A stretch of DNA of 64,000 nt from JACCZR01 sp035296565. Its GTDB lineage: Bacteria > Actinomycetota > Thermoleophilia > Solirubrobacterales > Thermoleophilaceae. Position numbers and translations under genes: made by a program. The stretch lies in assembly GCA_035296565.1 (NCBI GenBank), contig DATHAQ010000015.1:62001-126000 (forward strand). Direction: 5' to 3'. Positions 54,812-63,051 of this stretch are shown here, in pieces. Under the pieces are notes generated by a model, which saw only the letters and a program-made list of their open reading frames with translations, did no database searches and had not been told where the DNA came from. How positions within the stretch are numbered: the first letter of the stretch is position 1; each line of letters opens with the position of its first letter.

Positions 54812-56412
54812 TCGATGGTGCCGGGCGGCTTGCTGGTGATGTCCAGCGTCACCCGGTTGACCTGGGGAATCTCGTTGACCATCCGTGAGGCCACGCGATC
54901 GAGCAGGTCGTAGGGCAGGCGGGCCCAGTCGGCGGTCATGGCGTCGTCGCTGGTGACTGCTCGGATGGCCACCACGTAGCCGTAGGAGCGCCCGTCGCCC
55001 TGCACGCCGACCGCGCGCACGCCCGCCGGCAGGACGCAGAACGACTGCCACAGGTCGCGGTAGAGGCCCGCCGCGCGGATCTCGTCCTGCAGCACGAAGT
55101 CGGCCGCCCTCAGCACGTCGAGGCGCTCGCGGTTGACCTCGTCGCCGACGATGCGGATGGCCAGGCCGGGGCCGGGGAAGGGCTGGCGCCAGACGAGGCG
55201 CTCGGGCATCCCGAGCTGAACTCCCACCTTGCGCACCTCGTCCTTGAACAGCCAACGCAGCGGCTCGACGAGCTCGAACTCGAGGTCCTCGGGCAGGCCG
55301 CCCACGTTGTGGTGGGACTTGATGGTGGCCGCCCCCGTGCTGCCGCCCGACTCGATGACGTCCGAGTACAGGGTGCCCTGGACCAGGTACTTGGGGTTGC
55401 CGAGCCTGGCCGCCTCCTCCTCGAAGCAGCGGATGAACTCGGACCCGATCGCCTTGCGCTTGGCCTCGGGGTCGGTGACCCCGGCCAGGCGCGCGAGGAA
55501 GCGCTCCTCGGCGTCCACGGCCACCAGCGGCACCTCGAACTGGTCGCGGAAGGCCTCCATCACCTGCTCGCCCTCGTTGAGGCGCATGAGGCCGTGGTCG
55601 ATGAACACGCATGTGAGCTGGTCGCCGACGGCGCGGTGGGTGAGCAGCGCGGCCACCGAAGAGTCCACGCCGCCGCTCAGCCCGCAGATGACCTGCCCGT
55701 CGCCCACGTGCTCGCGGATGCGCGCGATCTGCTCCTCGACGACCGACGCCGCGCTCCAGTCCATGGGCAGCCCGCAGACGTCGCGCAGGAAGCGCTCGAG
55801 GATCTGCGTCCCGTAGGGCGTGTGGACGACCTCGGGGTGGAACTGGATCCCGTACAGCCGCCGGTCGTTGTCCTCCAGCGCGGCCACGGGCGACTGGTCG
55901 GAGGAGCCCAGCGCCGTGAACCCCGGCGGCGGCTCGAAGACGGTGTCGCGGTGGCTCATCCAGCAACTCTGCTCGGTCGGCAGGCCGGCGAGCAGGGTCC
56001 CGGGCTCGTGGACGGTCAGCGACGAGCGGCCGAACTCGCCCACCGGGGCAGACTCGACGCGCCCGTCGAGCTCGAGCACCATCGCCTGCATGCCGTAGCA
56101 GATGCCCAGCACGGGGACCCCGAGCTCGAGCACCGCCCTGCGCAGCGACGGCGCACCGTCCTCGTAGACCGACGCCGGCCCGCCGGAGAGGATGAGGCCG
56201 CGCGGCGCGCGGGCCCGGAGGTCCTCAACCGGGGTGTCGTGCGGGAGCAGCTCGGAGAAGACGCCGCACTCGCGCACCCGCCGGGCGATCAGCTGCGAGT
56301 ACTGCCCGCCGAAGTCCAGGACCAGGACCTCGTCACGAGCGGTGCTCTGCGTGGGCGGCTCGGGGACCCCCTCGGCCGAAGCCTTCGGAACGGGGGTCTC
56401 CAACTCGGTCAA
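54802..56412 (-). CDS. guaA: GMP synthase (glutamine-hydrolysing)
   Basis: 536 residues. Converts XMP to GMP. Class I glutaminase domain: VLDFGGQYSQLIARRVREC, then GVPVLGICYGMQAMVLELDG (catalytic Cys) and FHPEVVHTPYG. ATP-pyrophosphatase: VICGLSGGVDSSVAALLTHR, then the C-terminal dimerisation domain ending NRVTLDITSKPPGTIEWE. Overlaps guaB3 by four bases and the nitrilase by ten. Sequence of the two consecutive IMP-to-GMP steps in one operon. Confidence 0.97.
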   Translation of the reverse strand: MTELETPVPKASAEGVPEPPTQSTARDEVLVLDFGGQYSQLIARRVRECGVFSELLPHDTPVEDLRARAPRGLILSGGPASVYEDGAPSLRRAVLELGVPVLGICYGMQAMVLELDGRVESAPVGEFGRSSLTVHEPGTLLAGLPTEQSCWMSHRDTVFEPPPGFTALGSSDQSPVAALEDNDRRLYGIQFHPEVVHTPYGTQILERFLRDVCGLPMDWSAASVVEEQIARIREHVGDGQVICGLSGGVDSSVAALLTHRAVGDQLTCVFIDHGLMRLNEGEQVMEAFRDQFEVPLVAVDAEERFLARLAGVTDPEAKRKAIGSEFIRCFEEEAARLGNPKYLVQGTLYSDVIESGGSTGAATIKSHHNVGGLPEDLEFELVEPLRWLFKDEVRKVGVQLGMPERLVWRQPFPGPGLAIRIVGDEVNRERLDVLRAADFVLQDEIRAAGLYRDLWQSFCVLPAGVRAVGVQGDGRSYGYVVAIRAVTSDDAMTADWARLPYDLLDRVASRMVNEIPQVNRVTLDITSKPPGTIEWE

Positions 56413-57659
56413 GGCTCGACCAGCGCTGCCTCGGGATTGCTCGGTGCGCCGTTTGAGATGCCGTCGGTGGCCGGCGCCGCCTTGGCCGCCGAGCTGGCTC
56501 CCATCCCGATGGCCTGGTCGCGCTGGAGCTGCTTGCCCTCGGTCTGCAGCGACGGCGCGACCATGACCTCCGCCCGCTGGAAGGTGCGGATGTCCTCGTA
56601 GCCGCAGGTGGCCATCGAGGTGCGCAGGCTGCCCATGAGGTTGAACGTGCCGTCGTTCTCGTGGGCGGGCCCGAGCAGGATCTGCTCCAGCGAGCCGTTC
56701 TGCGTGGTCTTCACGCGCGCGCCGCGGGGCAGGGAGCTGTGGAAGGTGGCCATGCCCCAGTGGAAGCCCTGGCCGGGCGCCTCGTAGGCGCGCGCGAGCG
56801 GGGAGCCGATCATCACCGCGTCCGAGCCGCAGGCGAAGGCCTTGGCGATGTCGCCGCCGTTGCGCATGCCGCCGTCGGCGATGACCTCCACGTACTCGCC
56901 CGTCTCCATCATGTGCTGCGAGCGGGCGCCGGCCACGTCGGCGATCGCGGTGGCCTGCGGCACGCCGATGCCCAGCACGCCGCGGGTGGTGCAGGCCGCC
57001 CCCGGGCCGACGCCCACCAGGACGCCCACCGCGCCGGTGCGCATGAGGTGAAGCCCCGTGGCGTAGGAGGCACAGCCGCCCACGACGACCGGCACCGGCA
57101 CGTCGCGGATGAACTCCTTGAGGTTCAGCGGCGGCCGCGACTCGTCGTTGGAGACGTGCTCCGCCGAGATGACCGTGCCCTGGATGACGAGGATGTCGAG
57201 GCCGGCGTCGAGAGCCGCCTCGTAGTGCGAGCGCACGCGCTGCGGGGTGAGCGAGGCGGCACAGACCACCCCCATGTCCTTGACCTGGCGGATCCGCTCG
57301 GTGATCAGCTCGTCCTTGATGGGCTCGCGGTAGATGCGCTGCATCTCCGCCGTAGCCTCGTCCTTGGGCAGGCGTGCGATGCGCTCCAGCTGCTCCTCGG
57401 CGTCCTCGTAGCGGGTGAAGACCCCCTCGAGGTTGAGCACTGCCAGGCCGCCCAGCCGGCCGACTATCCCGGCCGTCTCGGGTGAGACGACGCCGTCCAT
57501 CGCCGATGCCAGCAGCGGCAGCTCGAAGCGGTAGGGCCCGAGCTTCCAGGTGATGTCCACCTCATCGGGGTCGCGCGTGCGGCGAGAGGGGACGATGGCG
57601 ATGTCGTCGAAGCCGTAGGCACGGCGGCCCTTCTTGCCCCGACCGATCTCTACTTCCAT
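56409..57659 (-). CDS. guaB3: GuaB3-family IMP dehydrogenase-like protein
   Basis: 416 residues, without the two CBS domains of classical GuaB. Barrel and NAD/IMP sites: MGVVCAASLTPQRVRSHYEA, then VVVGGCASYATGLHLMRTGA and GPGAACTTRGVLGIGVPQAT (catalytic Cys), and DGGMRNGGDIAKAFACGSDA. Actinobacteria often carry this paralogue beside guaA, and its exact reaction was recently linked to GMP reductase-like activity in some species; I leave that open. C-terminal tail is low-complexity. Start ATG 57659. Confidence 0.9.
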   Translation of the reverse strand: MEVEIGRGKKGRRAYGFDDIAIVPSRRTRDPDEVDITWKLGPYRFELPLLASAMDGVVSPETAGIVGRLGGLAVLNLEGVFTRYEDAEEQLERIARLPKDEATAEMQRIYREPIKDELITERIRQVKDMGVVCAASLTPQRVRSHYEAALDAGLDILVIQGTVISAEHVSNDESRPPLNLKEFIRDVPVPVVVGGCASYATGLHLMRTGAVGVLVGVGPGAACTTRGVLGIGVPQATAIADVAGARSQHMMETGEYVEVIADGGMRNGGDIAKAFACGSDAVMIGSPLARAYEAPGQGFHWGMATFHSSLPRGARVKTTQNGSLEQILLGPAHENDGTFNLMGSLRTSMATCGYEDIRTFQRAEVMVAPSLQTEGKQLQRDQAIGMGASSAAKAAPATDGISNGAPSNPEAALVEP

Positions 57660-57698
57660 GGCGGCATCCTAGGTTCGAGCGCGGACGAAATTCGAGCC

Positions 57699-57747
57699 TA
57701 GCGGGTGCTCCGCGCGGCGTTCTGCCGGCGTTATCCCGCTATTAGCG
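57699..57747. promoter_or_regulatory. Inverted repeat upstream of guaB3
   Basis: TAGCGGG (57699-57705) is matched by CCCGCTA (57735-57741), and the right arm forms part of a second palindrome CGCTATTAGCG (57737-57747). It lies in the 110-base gap between pfkB and guaB3, so it could be a purine-responsive operator or an intercistronic hairpin. No other feature is seen in this gap. Confidence 0.4.
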
Positions 57748-57769
57748 AGGAGCGCCCGGCAGCTCAGCG

Positions 57770-58747
57770 CTACCCGGTCGCGGTCGGGCTCTTCGCGCGG
57801 AGCTGCTCGAGCTCCACCTCGCCCTGGAGGCGCTCGACCTCGCGCGGGTCGAGGACGCCGGCCCCGAAGTGCTGTGTGGACTCCGCCCCGCAGGCGACCG
57901 CGAAGCGCAGGCAATCCTCCGCCGAACGCCGGTCGTAGCGGGCGGTGACGAACCCGGCCAGGAAGGCGTCGCCCGACCCCACGGCGGATACCGGCTCGAG
58001 CGGGTCCAGCGTCGCCCGGATCAGCCGCCGCGGGTTCGTGGCGTCCGTCTCGTCGCCCAGAAGCCCGAGGCAGCCGTCGGGAAGGGTCATGACCGCCTCG
58101 CGGGCGCCCAGGGCGACCATCTCGTCGACCGCCGTGCGGCGGTCCTCGTCGTCGGCGAACTCGTGGCCCACCAGCTCCTCGGCCTCGAGCTCGTTGGGCG
58201 TCACCACGTCGGGCTGAGCGCGGGTGGCCTGGCGCAGCGGGTCGCCCTCGCAGTCGAGCACGGTGGTCACCCCCAGGCGGCGCATGCCCTCCACCAGGCG
58301 GGCGTAGAGGCCGTTGTCGACGCCGCCGGGAAGGCTGCCCGAGATCACGCACACACCGGCGCCCTTGGCCAGGTAGAGCAGCTTGTCGACGAACAGCTCG
58401 AGCTCCACCTCGGTCACCGAGGGGCCGCGCTCGTTGATCTCGGTCTGCTCGCCGGAGGTCGGGTCGACCACCGCGGTGGAGGTGCGCGACTCCTCGCGGA
58501 TGCGGACGAAGTCGTTGAGGATCGCCTCGTCGGTGAGCTGCTGGATGATGCGGGTGCCGGTGGCACCGCCCGCCACCCCCGTCGCGATCACGGGCTGGCC
58601 CAGCGCCTTCAGCGCCCGGGCGACGTTCACGCCCTTGCCACCCGCCATCGCGGTCTGCTCGGTGGCCCGGTGTCGGCGCCCGAGACGGAAGTTGGGGACG
58701 GCGAGCGTCTTGTCGATCGCCGCGTTGAGGGTCACGGTGATGATCAC
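57770..58747 (-). CDS. PfkB-type 1-phosphofructokinase/tagatose-6-P kinase family
   Basis: 325 residues. Ribokinase-family hexose-phosphate kinase: start MIITVTLNAAIDKTLAVPNF (LacC/FruK-like), GGKGVNVARALKALGQPV near residue 36, then AVGSGDAFLAGFVTARYDRR with the catalytic Asp. LVGHEFADDEDRRTAVDE indicates a lid region. Overlaps the dacA stop by four bases. With no fructose PTS gene nearby, whether it uses fructose 1-phosphate, tagatose 6-phosphate or a nucleoside is unresolved. Confidence 0.85.
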   Translation of the reverse strand: MIITVTLNAAIDKTLAVPNFRLGRRHRATEQTAMAGGKGVNVARALKALGQPVIATGVAGGATGTRIIQQLTDEAILNDFVRIREESRTSTAVVDPTSGEQTEINERGPSVTEVELELFVDKLLYLAKGAGVCVISGSLPGGVDNGLYARLVEGMRRLGVTTVLDCEGDPLRQATRAQPDVVTPNELEAEELVGHEFADDEDRRTAVDEMVALGAREAVMTLPDGCLGLLGDETDATNPRRLIRATLDPLEPVSAVGSGDAFLAGFVTARYDRRSAEDCLRFAVACGAESTQHFGAGVLDPREVERLQGEVELEQLRAKSPTATG

Positions 58748-59946
58748 GCGCGCACCCTCCGCATCACGAGTGCCGTCACGCCGATCAATATCGCGAGCGC
58801 GCCGAGCAAGGTCAAGGGGCCTGCCACGGAATGCAACATCCGGTTCGCAAACGACGCGCCCTCGACCTCGGCGGCGGTCACCAGCGGCACGCGACGGACC
58901 ACCCGACCACCCTCCAGGACGTCGACAGAGCCCACTCGGCGACCGGCCGGAAGCGGGCCCTCGACCTCCCCGGGTGCGTCGACGCGCTTTCGCACGCGCT
59001 GCCCGCGGCGCAGGGTCAGGTTGAGATCGCCGGCGGGAACGAGGGCCACCCTCTCGCTGCGCAGCTCGACGTCGGCCCGGGCCAGGGGGCGGTCGGCCTC
59101 GAGAACTCCGACGCGCCGGTACTGCGCGAGACCCCAGCGCAGCGCCGCGAGCGAGTCCTCGTCGCGCGCCCCCTCGCTCGGCTCACCCAGCACCACACTC
59201 ACTACCCGGGCGCCGTTGGGAGCCTGTGCCGATCCCACCAGCACATAGCCGGCCGAGCCGGTGTGACCTGTCTTTACGCCGGTGACCGGGCGCACGCCCT
59301 CGCGCACGAGGTCGTTGCGGTTGTCGACCGCCCGCCGGCGGCTGCCCGACTCGAGCCGGGCGCTCGGCATACGGACGATCTGGGCGAAGCGGCGGTTGCG
59401 AAGCAGCCGGCGGGCCAGCGTGGACAGGTCCGCGGCCGTTGAGTAGTTGGACGGGTCGTCGAGGCCGATCGGGTTGGCGTAGCTCGTGCCACGCAGCCCC
59501 AGCTCGCGCGCCCGCGCGTTCATGTCCTGCACGAAGGCCGGGCGCGAGCCCGACACGCCCTGCGCGAGTGCCACCGCCGCGTCGTTTGCGCTCTCGAGCA
59601 GCAGGGCCTCGAGCAGGTCGCCCACACGCATGCGCTCGCCGTCGGCGAGGTTGATCTTCGACTCGACCGCCCCGGCCTGATAGTCGGTACCCCGGAACAT
59701 GCGGCTCGAGCGCGAGCGCTCGAGCGTGAGCAGAGCGGTCATCAGCTTGGTGGTGCTGGCGATGGAGCGCCGCGCGCGGGGGTTCTTGGCGAGCAGCACC
59801 GTGCCGTCGCGGGCGTCCACGACGATCGCGGACACCGCCCCGGTGAGCCGCGGGCGCTCCTGCGCGGAGGCGGTCGCCGGGCCCGCCAGCAGGACGAGCG
59901 CCACCAAGGCCGCCGGCAGCAGCCGCGGGGTGGCCCGGACGCCCAT
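58744..59946 (-). CDS. dacA: D-alanyl-D-alanine carboxypeptidase
   Basis: 400 residues. Signal peptide LVALVLLAGPATASAQ, SxxK site RSIASTTKLMTALLTLER (Ser64, Lys67), SAN in LLLESANDAAVALAQG and KTG in VTGVKTGHTGSAGYVLVG: a complete penicillin-binding peptidase of class C/D type. The C-terminus has a single hydrophobic helix (LTLLGALAILIGVTALV) for membrane attachment. Trims stem peptides, matching the other cell-wall genes here. Three bases after the LysM gene and overlapping pfkB. Confidence 0.95.
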   Translation of the reverse strand: MGVRATPRLLPAALVALVLLAGPATASAQERPRLTGAVSAIVVDARDGTVLLAKNPRARRSIASTTKLMTALLTLERSRSSRMFRGTDYQAGAVESKINLADGERMRVGDLLEALLLESANDAAVALAQGVSGSRPAFVQDMNARARELGLRGTSYANPIGLDDPSNYSTAADLSTLARRLLRNRRFAQIVRMPSARLESGSRRRAVDNRNDLVREGVRPVTGVKTGHTGSAGYVLVGSAQAPNGARVVSVVLGEPSEGARDEDSLAALRWGLAQYRRVGVLEADRPLARADVELRSERVALVPAGDLNLTLRRGQRVRKRVDAPGEVEGPLPAGRRVGSVDVLEGGRVVRRVPLVTAAEVEGASFANRMLHSVAGPLTLLGALAILIGVTALVMRRVRA

Positions 59947-59949
59947 GCG

Positions 59950-60282
59950 CTAGCGGATCTTGAGCTTCTGGCCCGTGACGAGGGCCTGGGGATCGAGCTG
60001 CGGGTTGAGCTCCTGGAGCTGCTCGACATCCACACCGGTCTTCTCGGAGATGCTCCCGAGCGTGTCGCCGGTCTTGACCGTGTAGGTGCTCCCCGCTACG
60101 CGCTTGGGGCGGCGCTTGGGCTCGGGTTTCCTGCTGGACTGCGTCTGCGTCGCAGCGGAGCCACTCTTCTCCTCGTCGCCGCCGCCGCCGGACGTGGCCA
60201 GGACGAACAGGAACAGCACTGCACAGATCGCCAGGGCCGCGGGCGCGAGAACGCGCGCAGGGATGCCTCTGCGGGGCTCCAT
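59950..60282 (-). CDS. LysM-domain membrane protein
   Basis: 110 residues: a cytoplasmic start, one transmembrane helix (VLAPAALAICAVLFLFVLAT), a linker rich in Ser/Lys/Arg, and a single C-terminal LysM domain YTVKTGDTLGSISEKTGVDVEQLQ that binds glycan strands of peptidoglycan. Precedes dacA by three bases and is probably co-translated with it, so wall-binding and wall-trimming proteins are made together. Confidence 0.88.
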   Translation of the reverse strand: MEPRRGIPARVLAPAALAICAVLFLFVLATSGGGGDEEKSGSAATQTQSSRKPEPKRRPKRVAGSTYTVKTGDTLGSISEKTGVDVEQLQELNPQLDPQALVTGQKLKIR

Positions 60283-60307
60283 CGCCCGGCTCAGGATAGT
60301 TGGGCGA

Positions 60308-61210
60308 TCAGGATGCCTGCGCCGTGCGCCAGCCCGCGTCGCGCAGCTCGGACGCCGCAGCGGCCGCGGCGGCAGCCGGGTCGCCCCCGCGCTCGCGGTG
60401 CGCGCCGACGATCGAGCGCGACGCCGTGATCAGCCCCGCGGCGGGGCCGGGCGCGAACGCGGCGCCCAGCGCCTCGGCGCTGCCGCCCTGCGTCCCGACC
60501 CCCGGCATGAGGAACGGCGCGCGCGGCATGAGCTCACGCAGGCGGGCCAGGTGCTCGGGGCGGGTGGCCCCGCACACAGCGCCGACGTCCGAGAGGGCGC
60601 CCTTGCCCAGCTCGTCGGCGAGCCGGGCGAGCCGCTCGTACACCGGCGGCTCGCCGGTGTCCTGCAGGTCGGCCGCGCCGGGGTTCGAGGTGCGCACGAG
60701 CACGAAGACTCCGGAGCCCGTCGCGCGCGCGGCCTCCACCAGCGGCTCCAGGCTGTCGCGACCCAGCAGCGGGTTGGCCGTGAAGGCGTCGGCGCCCAGG
60801 CCGGGCACGGCGCCGAAGGGGCTGGGCGTCTCTCCCACCAGCGCCTGGCCGTAGGCCCCGGCGGTGACGGGCACGTCGCCGCGCTTGCCGTCGGCGATCA
60901 CCAACAGCCCGCGATCGCGGGCCGCCGCGACGGTGCTCTTCAGCGCGGCCCAGCCCGGCGCACCGAGGCGCTCGAAGCAGGCGAGCTGCAGCTTGACCGC
61001 AACGCACGCCGGGCCAGCTGCCTCGATGGCCAGCAGACAGTGACGTGCGACCGCCGCCGCCGCGCGGACGGCAGGGTCGCCGTCCGGGTCGTGCTCCTCC
61101 GCGAGCGCGGCCGGCCACAACGCGGCCGGGTCGGGGTCGAGGCCCAGCACGACCTGGCTCCGCCGCTCCTCGACCAGAGCGGCGAGCCGATCAGGAAATG
61201 GAGAGCTCAG
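60308..61210 (-). CDS. pyrF: Orotidine 5'-phosphate decarboxylase
   Basis: 300 residues, long (archaeal/actinobacterial-type) PyrF, last step of UMP synthesis. Catalytic strand VIADGKRGDVPVTAGAYGQA contains the DxKxxD triad; GLDPDPAALWPAAL near the start binds the substrate and FLMPGVGTQGGSAEALGAAF is the phosphate loop. The first 20 residues (PFPDRLAALVEERRSQ) need a CTG start at 61210, preceded by AAGG; the first ATG/GTG/TTG is GTG 61150, which would remove the N-terminal helix. I prefer CTG. Confidence 0.85.
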   Translation of the reverse strand: MSSPFPDRLAALVEERRSQVVLGLDPDPAALWPAALAEEHDPDGDPAVRAAAAVARHCLLAIEAAGPACVAVKLQLACFERLGAPGWAALKSTVAAARDRGLLVIADGKRGDVPVTAGAYGQALVGETPSPFGAVPGLGADAFTANPLLGRDSLEPLVEAARATGSGVFVLVRTSNPGAADLQDTGEPPVYERLARLADELGKGALSDVGAVCGATRPEHLARLRELMPRAPFLMPGVGTQGGSAEALGAAFAPGPAAGLITASRSIVGAHRERGGDPAAAAAAAASELRDAGWRTAQAS

Positions 61211-61317
61211 CTACGCCTTAGGCGAGCGAAACCGGTGGATGCGGGCGAGAAGGGGACGACGCATGCAGCGCACGCGAGTCCCCCCGATGACCCCGCCAGA
61301 CGCCGGTTTGCGCCCCC

Positions 61318-61593
61318 CTAGCCCTTTACCGACTTCTTGAGCGCGCTGCCGGCGCTGAACTTCGGCACCTTGCTGGCGGCGATCTGGATCTTCTCGCCGC
61401 TCTGCGGGTTCACGCCCTGGCGGGCGCCACGGTGGGACACCGCGAACTTGCCGAAGCCGGTGAAGTTGACCTCACCTCCGCGCTGGAGGGTCTCCTCCAC
61501 GACCTCCAGGAACGCGTCGACCGCTTCGGCCGCATCGCTCTTCGAGAGGTCGGATTTCGCGGCGACCTGGTCGACGAATTCTTGCTTGGTCAC
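61318..61593 (-). CDS. hup: HU-family DNA-binding protein
   Basis: 91 residues. Nucleoid protein that bends DNA: MTKQEFVDQVAAKSDLSKSD, FTGFGKFAVSHRGARQGVNP (the Gly-Phe-Gly arm) and the conserved Pro in the beta arm, QSGEKIQIAASKVPKFSAG. Short C-terminus without the lysine-rich tail that many actinobacterial HU proteins carry. GTG at 61593 follows a strong GGAGGAAAA site. Monocistronic, with a terminator for the upstream tld operon in the 108 bases before it. Confidence 0.95.
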   Translation of the reverse strand: MTKQEFVDQVAAKSDLSKSDAAEAVDAFLEVVEETLQRGGEVNFTGFGKFAVSHRGARQGVNPQSGEKIQIAASKVPKFSAGSALKKSVKG

Positions 61594-61680
61594 TTTTCCT
61601 CCTAAATGGCGGGGGCAATACGGCGGCGAACGTAACAGCGCCTGCGGACACGCTCCCCTTGTTTATGCGGATTCAACCCC

Positions 61681-61700
61681 TGAAAGACCGCAGTTTGCGG
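61681..61700 (-). terminator. Intrinsic terminator after the tldE gene
   Basis: On the minus strand, GCCGCAAACTGCGG (CCGCA / TGCGG arms, three-base loop, 61688-61700) is followed by TCTTTCA, a short T-rich tail, just two bases after the stop of the tldE gene. One of the few true stem-plus-T signals in the window. Confidence 0.65.
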
Positions 61701-61701
61701 C

Positions 61702-63051
61702 CTAGGAGCCGGAGACCGACATTTCGCTCACGAGCAGCGGTGGCGCCTTGACGCTGCCTCCGAAGGGCACCCAGCGGGCCTCGGACCCGACGGCCCGCAC
61801 CGCCCGGAGCATGCCCACGAGGTCGCTGGCGATCGTGATCTCGCGCACAGGCCGGCCCAGCTCACCGCCCTCGATCAGACGGCCCTCGGCCCCTACCGAG
61901 AACGTGCCCGACACTGGGTTCACGCCCGAGTGCAGCCCGGCCACGTCGGTCACGAGGAGCCCCTCCCCCGCCTCCGCCGCCAGCTCGGCCAGCGAGCGCT
62001 CGCCGGGCTCCAGCAGCAGGTTCGAGGTGCCCACCGAGGGCTGCGCGCGATAGGAGCCGCGCCGCGCGTTGGCAGTGGTGGCGCGACCCGCCTTGCGGGC
62101 CGTGCGCGCGTCGAACAGGTAGGTGCGCAGGCGGCCGCCCTCGATGAGCGTCGTGCGTCGCGTGGGCGAGCCTTCGCCATCGAACGGCGAGCTGGCCAGG
62201 CCCTCGGGGTGGGCCCCGTCGTCGCTCAGGACGAAGGCAGGGTCGGCCACCTCGTCGCCCTCGCGCCCGGCGAACAGGGAGCGCCCGCGCTGGACGGCGT
62301 CGGCGGACAGCATCGACCCGATGAAGCCGATGAAGGAGGCCGCCACGAACGAGTCGAAGAGCACGGGGCAGCGCCGGCTCTCCGGCTGGCGCGCCCCGGT
62401 CAGGGCGAGGGCGCGTTCGGCGGCCTCGTCGCCGATGGCCGCGGCGTCGAGGCCCCCCGGGTCGCGCGCCATCCCCACGCCGAGGCCGGTCATCAGATCG
62501 GCGCCCTCGCCGGCGAAGGCTGACGCGTACGCGTGGGCCGAGCTGAGGCTGAAGCCGGCGGAGAAGCCCTCCGAGTTCGCCAGCGCGACCTCGCCCTCGC
62601 CGTCGGCGTAGACAGTGTCCTCGACCTGCGAGACGCCCGCGTGCGAGCGCGCCGCGCGCTCGATCTCGAGCGCGAGGTCCACCTTGGCCTCGGTGGACCA
62701 ACCCGCGAGCTCGGGCGAGTGCAGGCCCTCCACCTCCGTGGCCCCGGTCTCCTCGGCCAGGCCGCCGTGCTCGTCGGGGTCGGCGATCCCCGCCGCCTCA
62801 ACGGCGGCTCGGGTCAGCGACCGCAGGCCGTCGTCGCCGAGGTCGGTCCCGTAGGCGTGGCCCGAGCGGCCGTCCACGAAGGCACGCACGCCGACCCCGC
62901 GCCCGCCAGCGTCGCTGAGGCTCTCGACCGCGCCCTCGTAGACGCGGATCTCGCGGCTGCGGTCCTCCTCGGCGTAGGCCTCAGCCTCGGCGGCGCCCGC
63001 ATCCTGGGCCGCCTCGACGGCGCGGCGCGCCACGCCCTCCAGCTCGCTCAC
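61702..63051 (-). CDS. tldE: TldE/PmbA subunit of the metallopeptidase pair
   Basis: 449 residues of the TldD/TldE (PmbA) family, non-metal-binding partner: no HExxxH is present. The pattern EVEGLHSPELAGWST, NARRGSYRAQPSVGTSNLLL and VGAEGRLIEGGELGRPVREI matches PmbA proteins. The TldD-TldE heterodimer degrades modified peptides such as microcins and removes leader peptides. GTG at 63051 overlaps the tldD stop (GTGA). Complete at its 3' end, which lies before a terminator. Confidence 0.93.
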   Translation of the reverse strand: MSELEGVARRAVEAAQDAGAAEAEAYAEEDRSREIRVYEGAVESLSDAGGRGVGVRAFVDGRSGHAYGTDLGDDGLRSLTRAAVEAAGIADPDEHGGLAEETGATEVEGLHSPELAGWSTEAKVDLALEIERAARSHAGVSQVEDTVYADGEGEVALANSEGFSAGFSLSSAHAYASAFAGEGADLMTGLGVGMARDPGGLDAAAIGDEAAERALALTGARQPESRRCPVLFDSFVAASFIGFIGSMLSADAVQRGRSLFAGREGDEVADPAFVLSDDGAHPEGLASSPFDGEGSPTRRTTLIEGGRLRTYLFDARTARKAGRATTANARRGSYRAQPSVGTSNLLLEPGERSLAELAAEAGEGLLVTDVAGLHSGVNPVSGTFSVGAEGRLIEGGELGRPVREITIASDLVGMLRAVRAVGSEARWVPFGGSVKAPPLLVSEMSVSGS

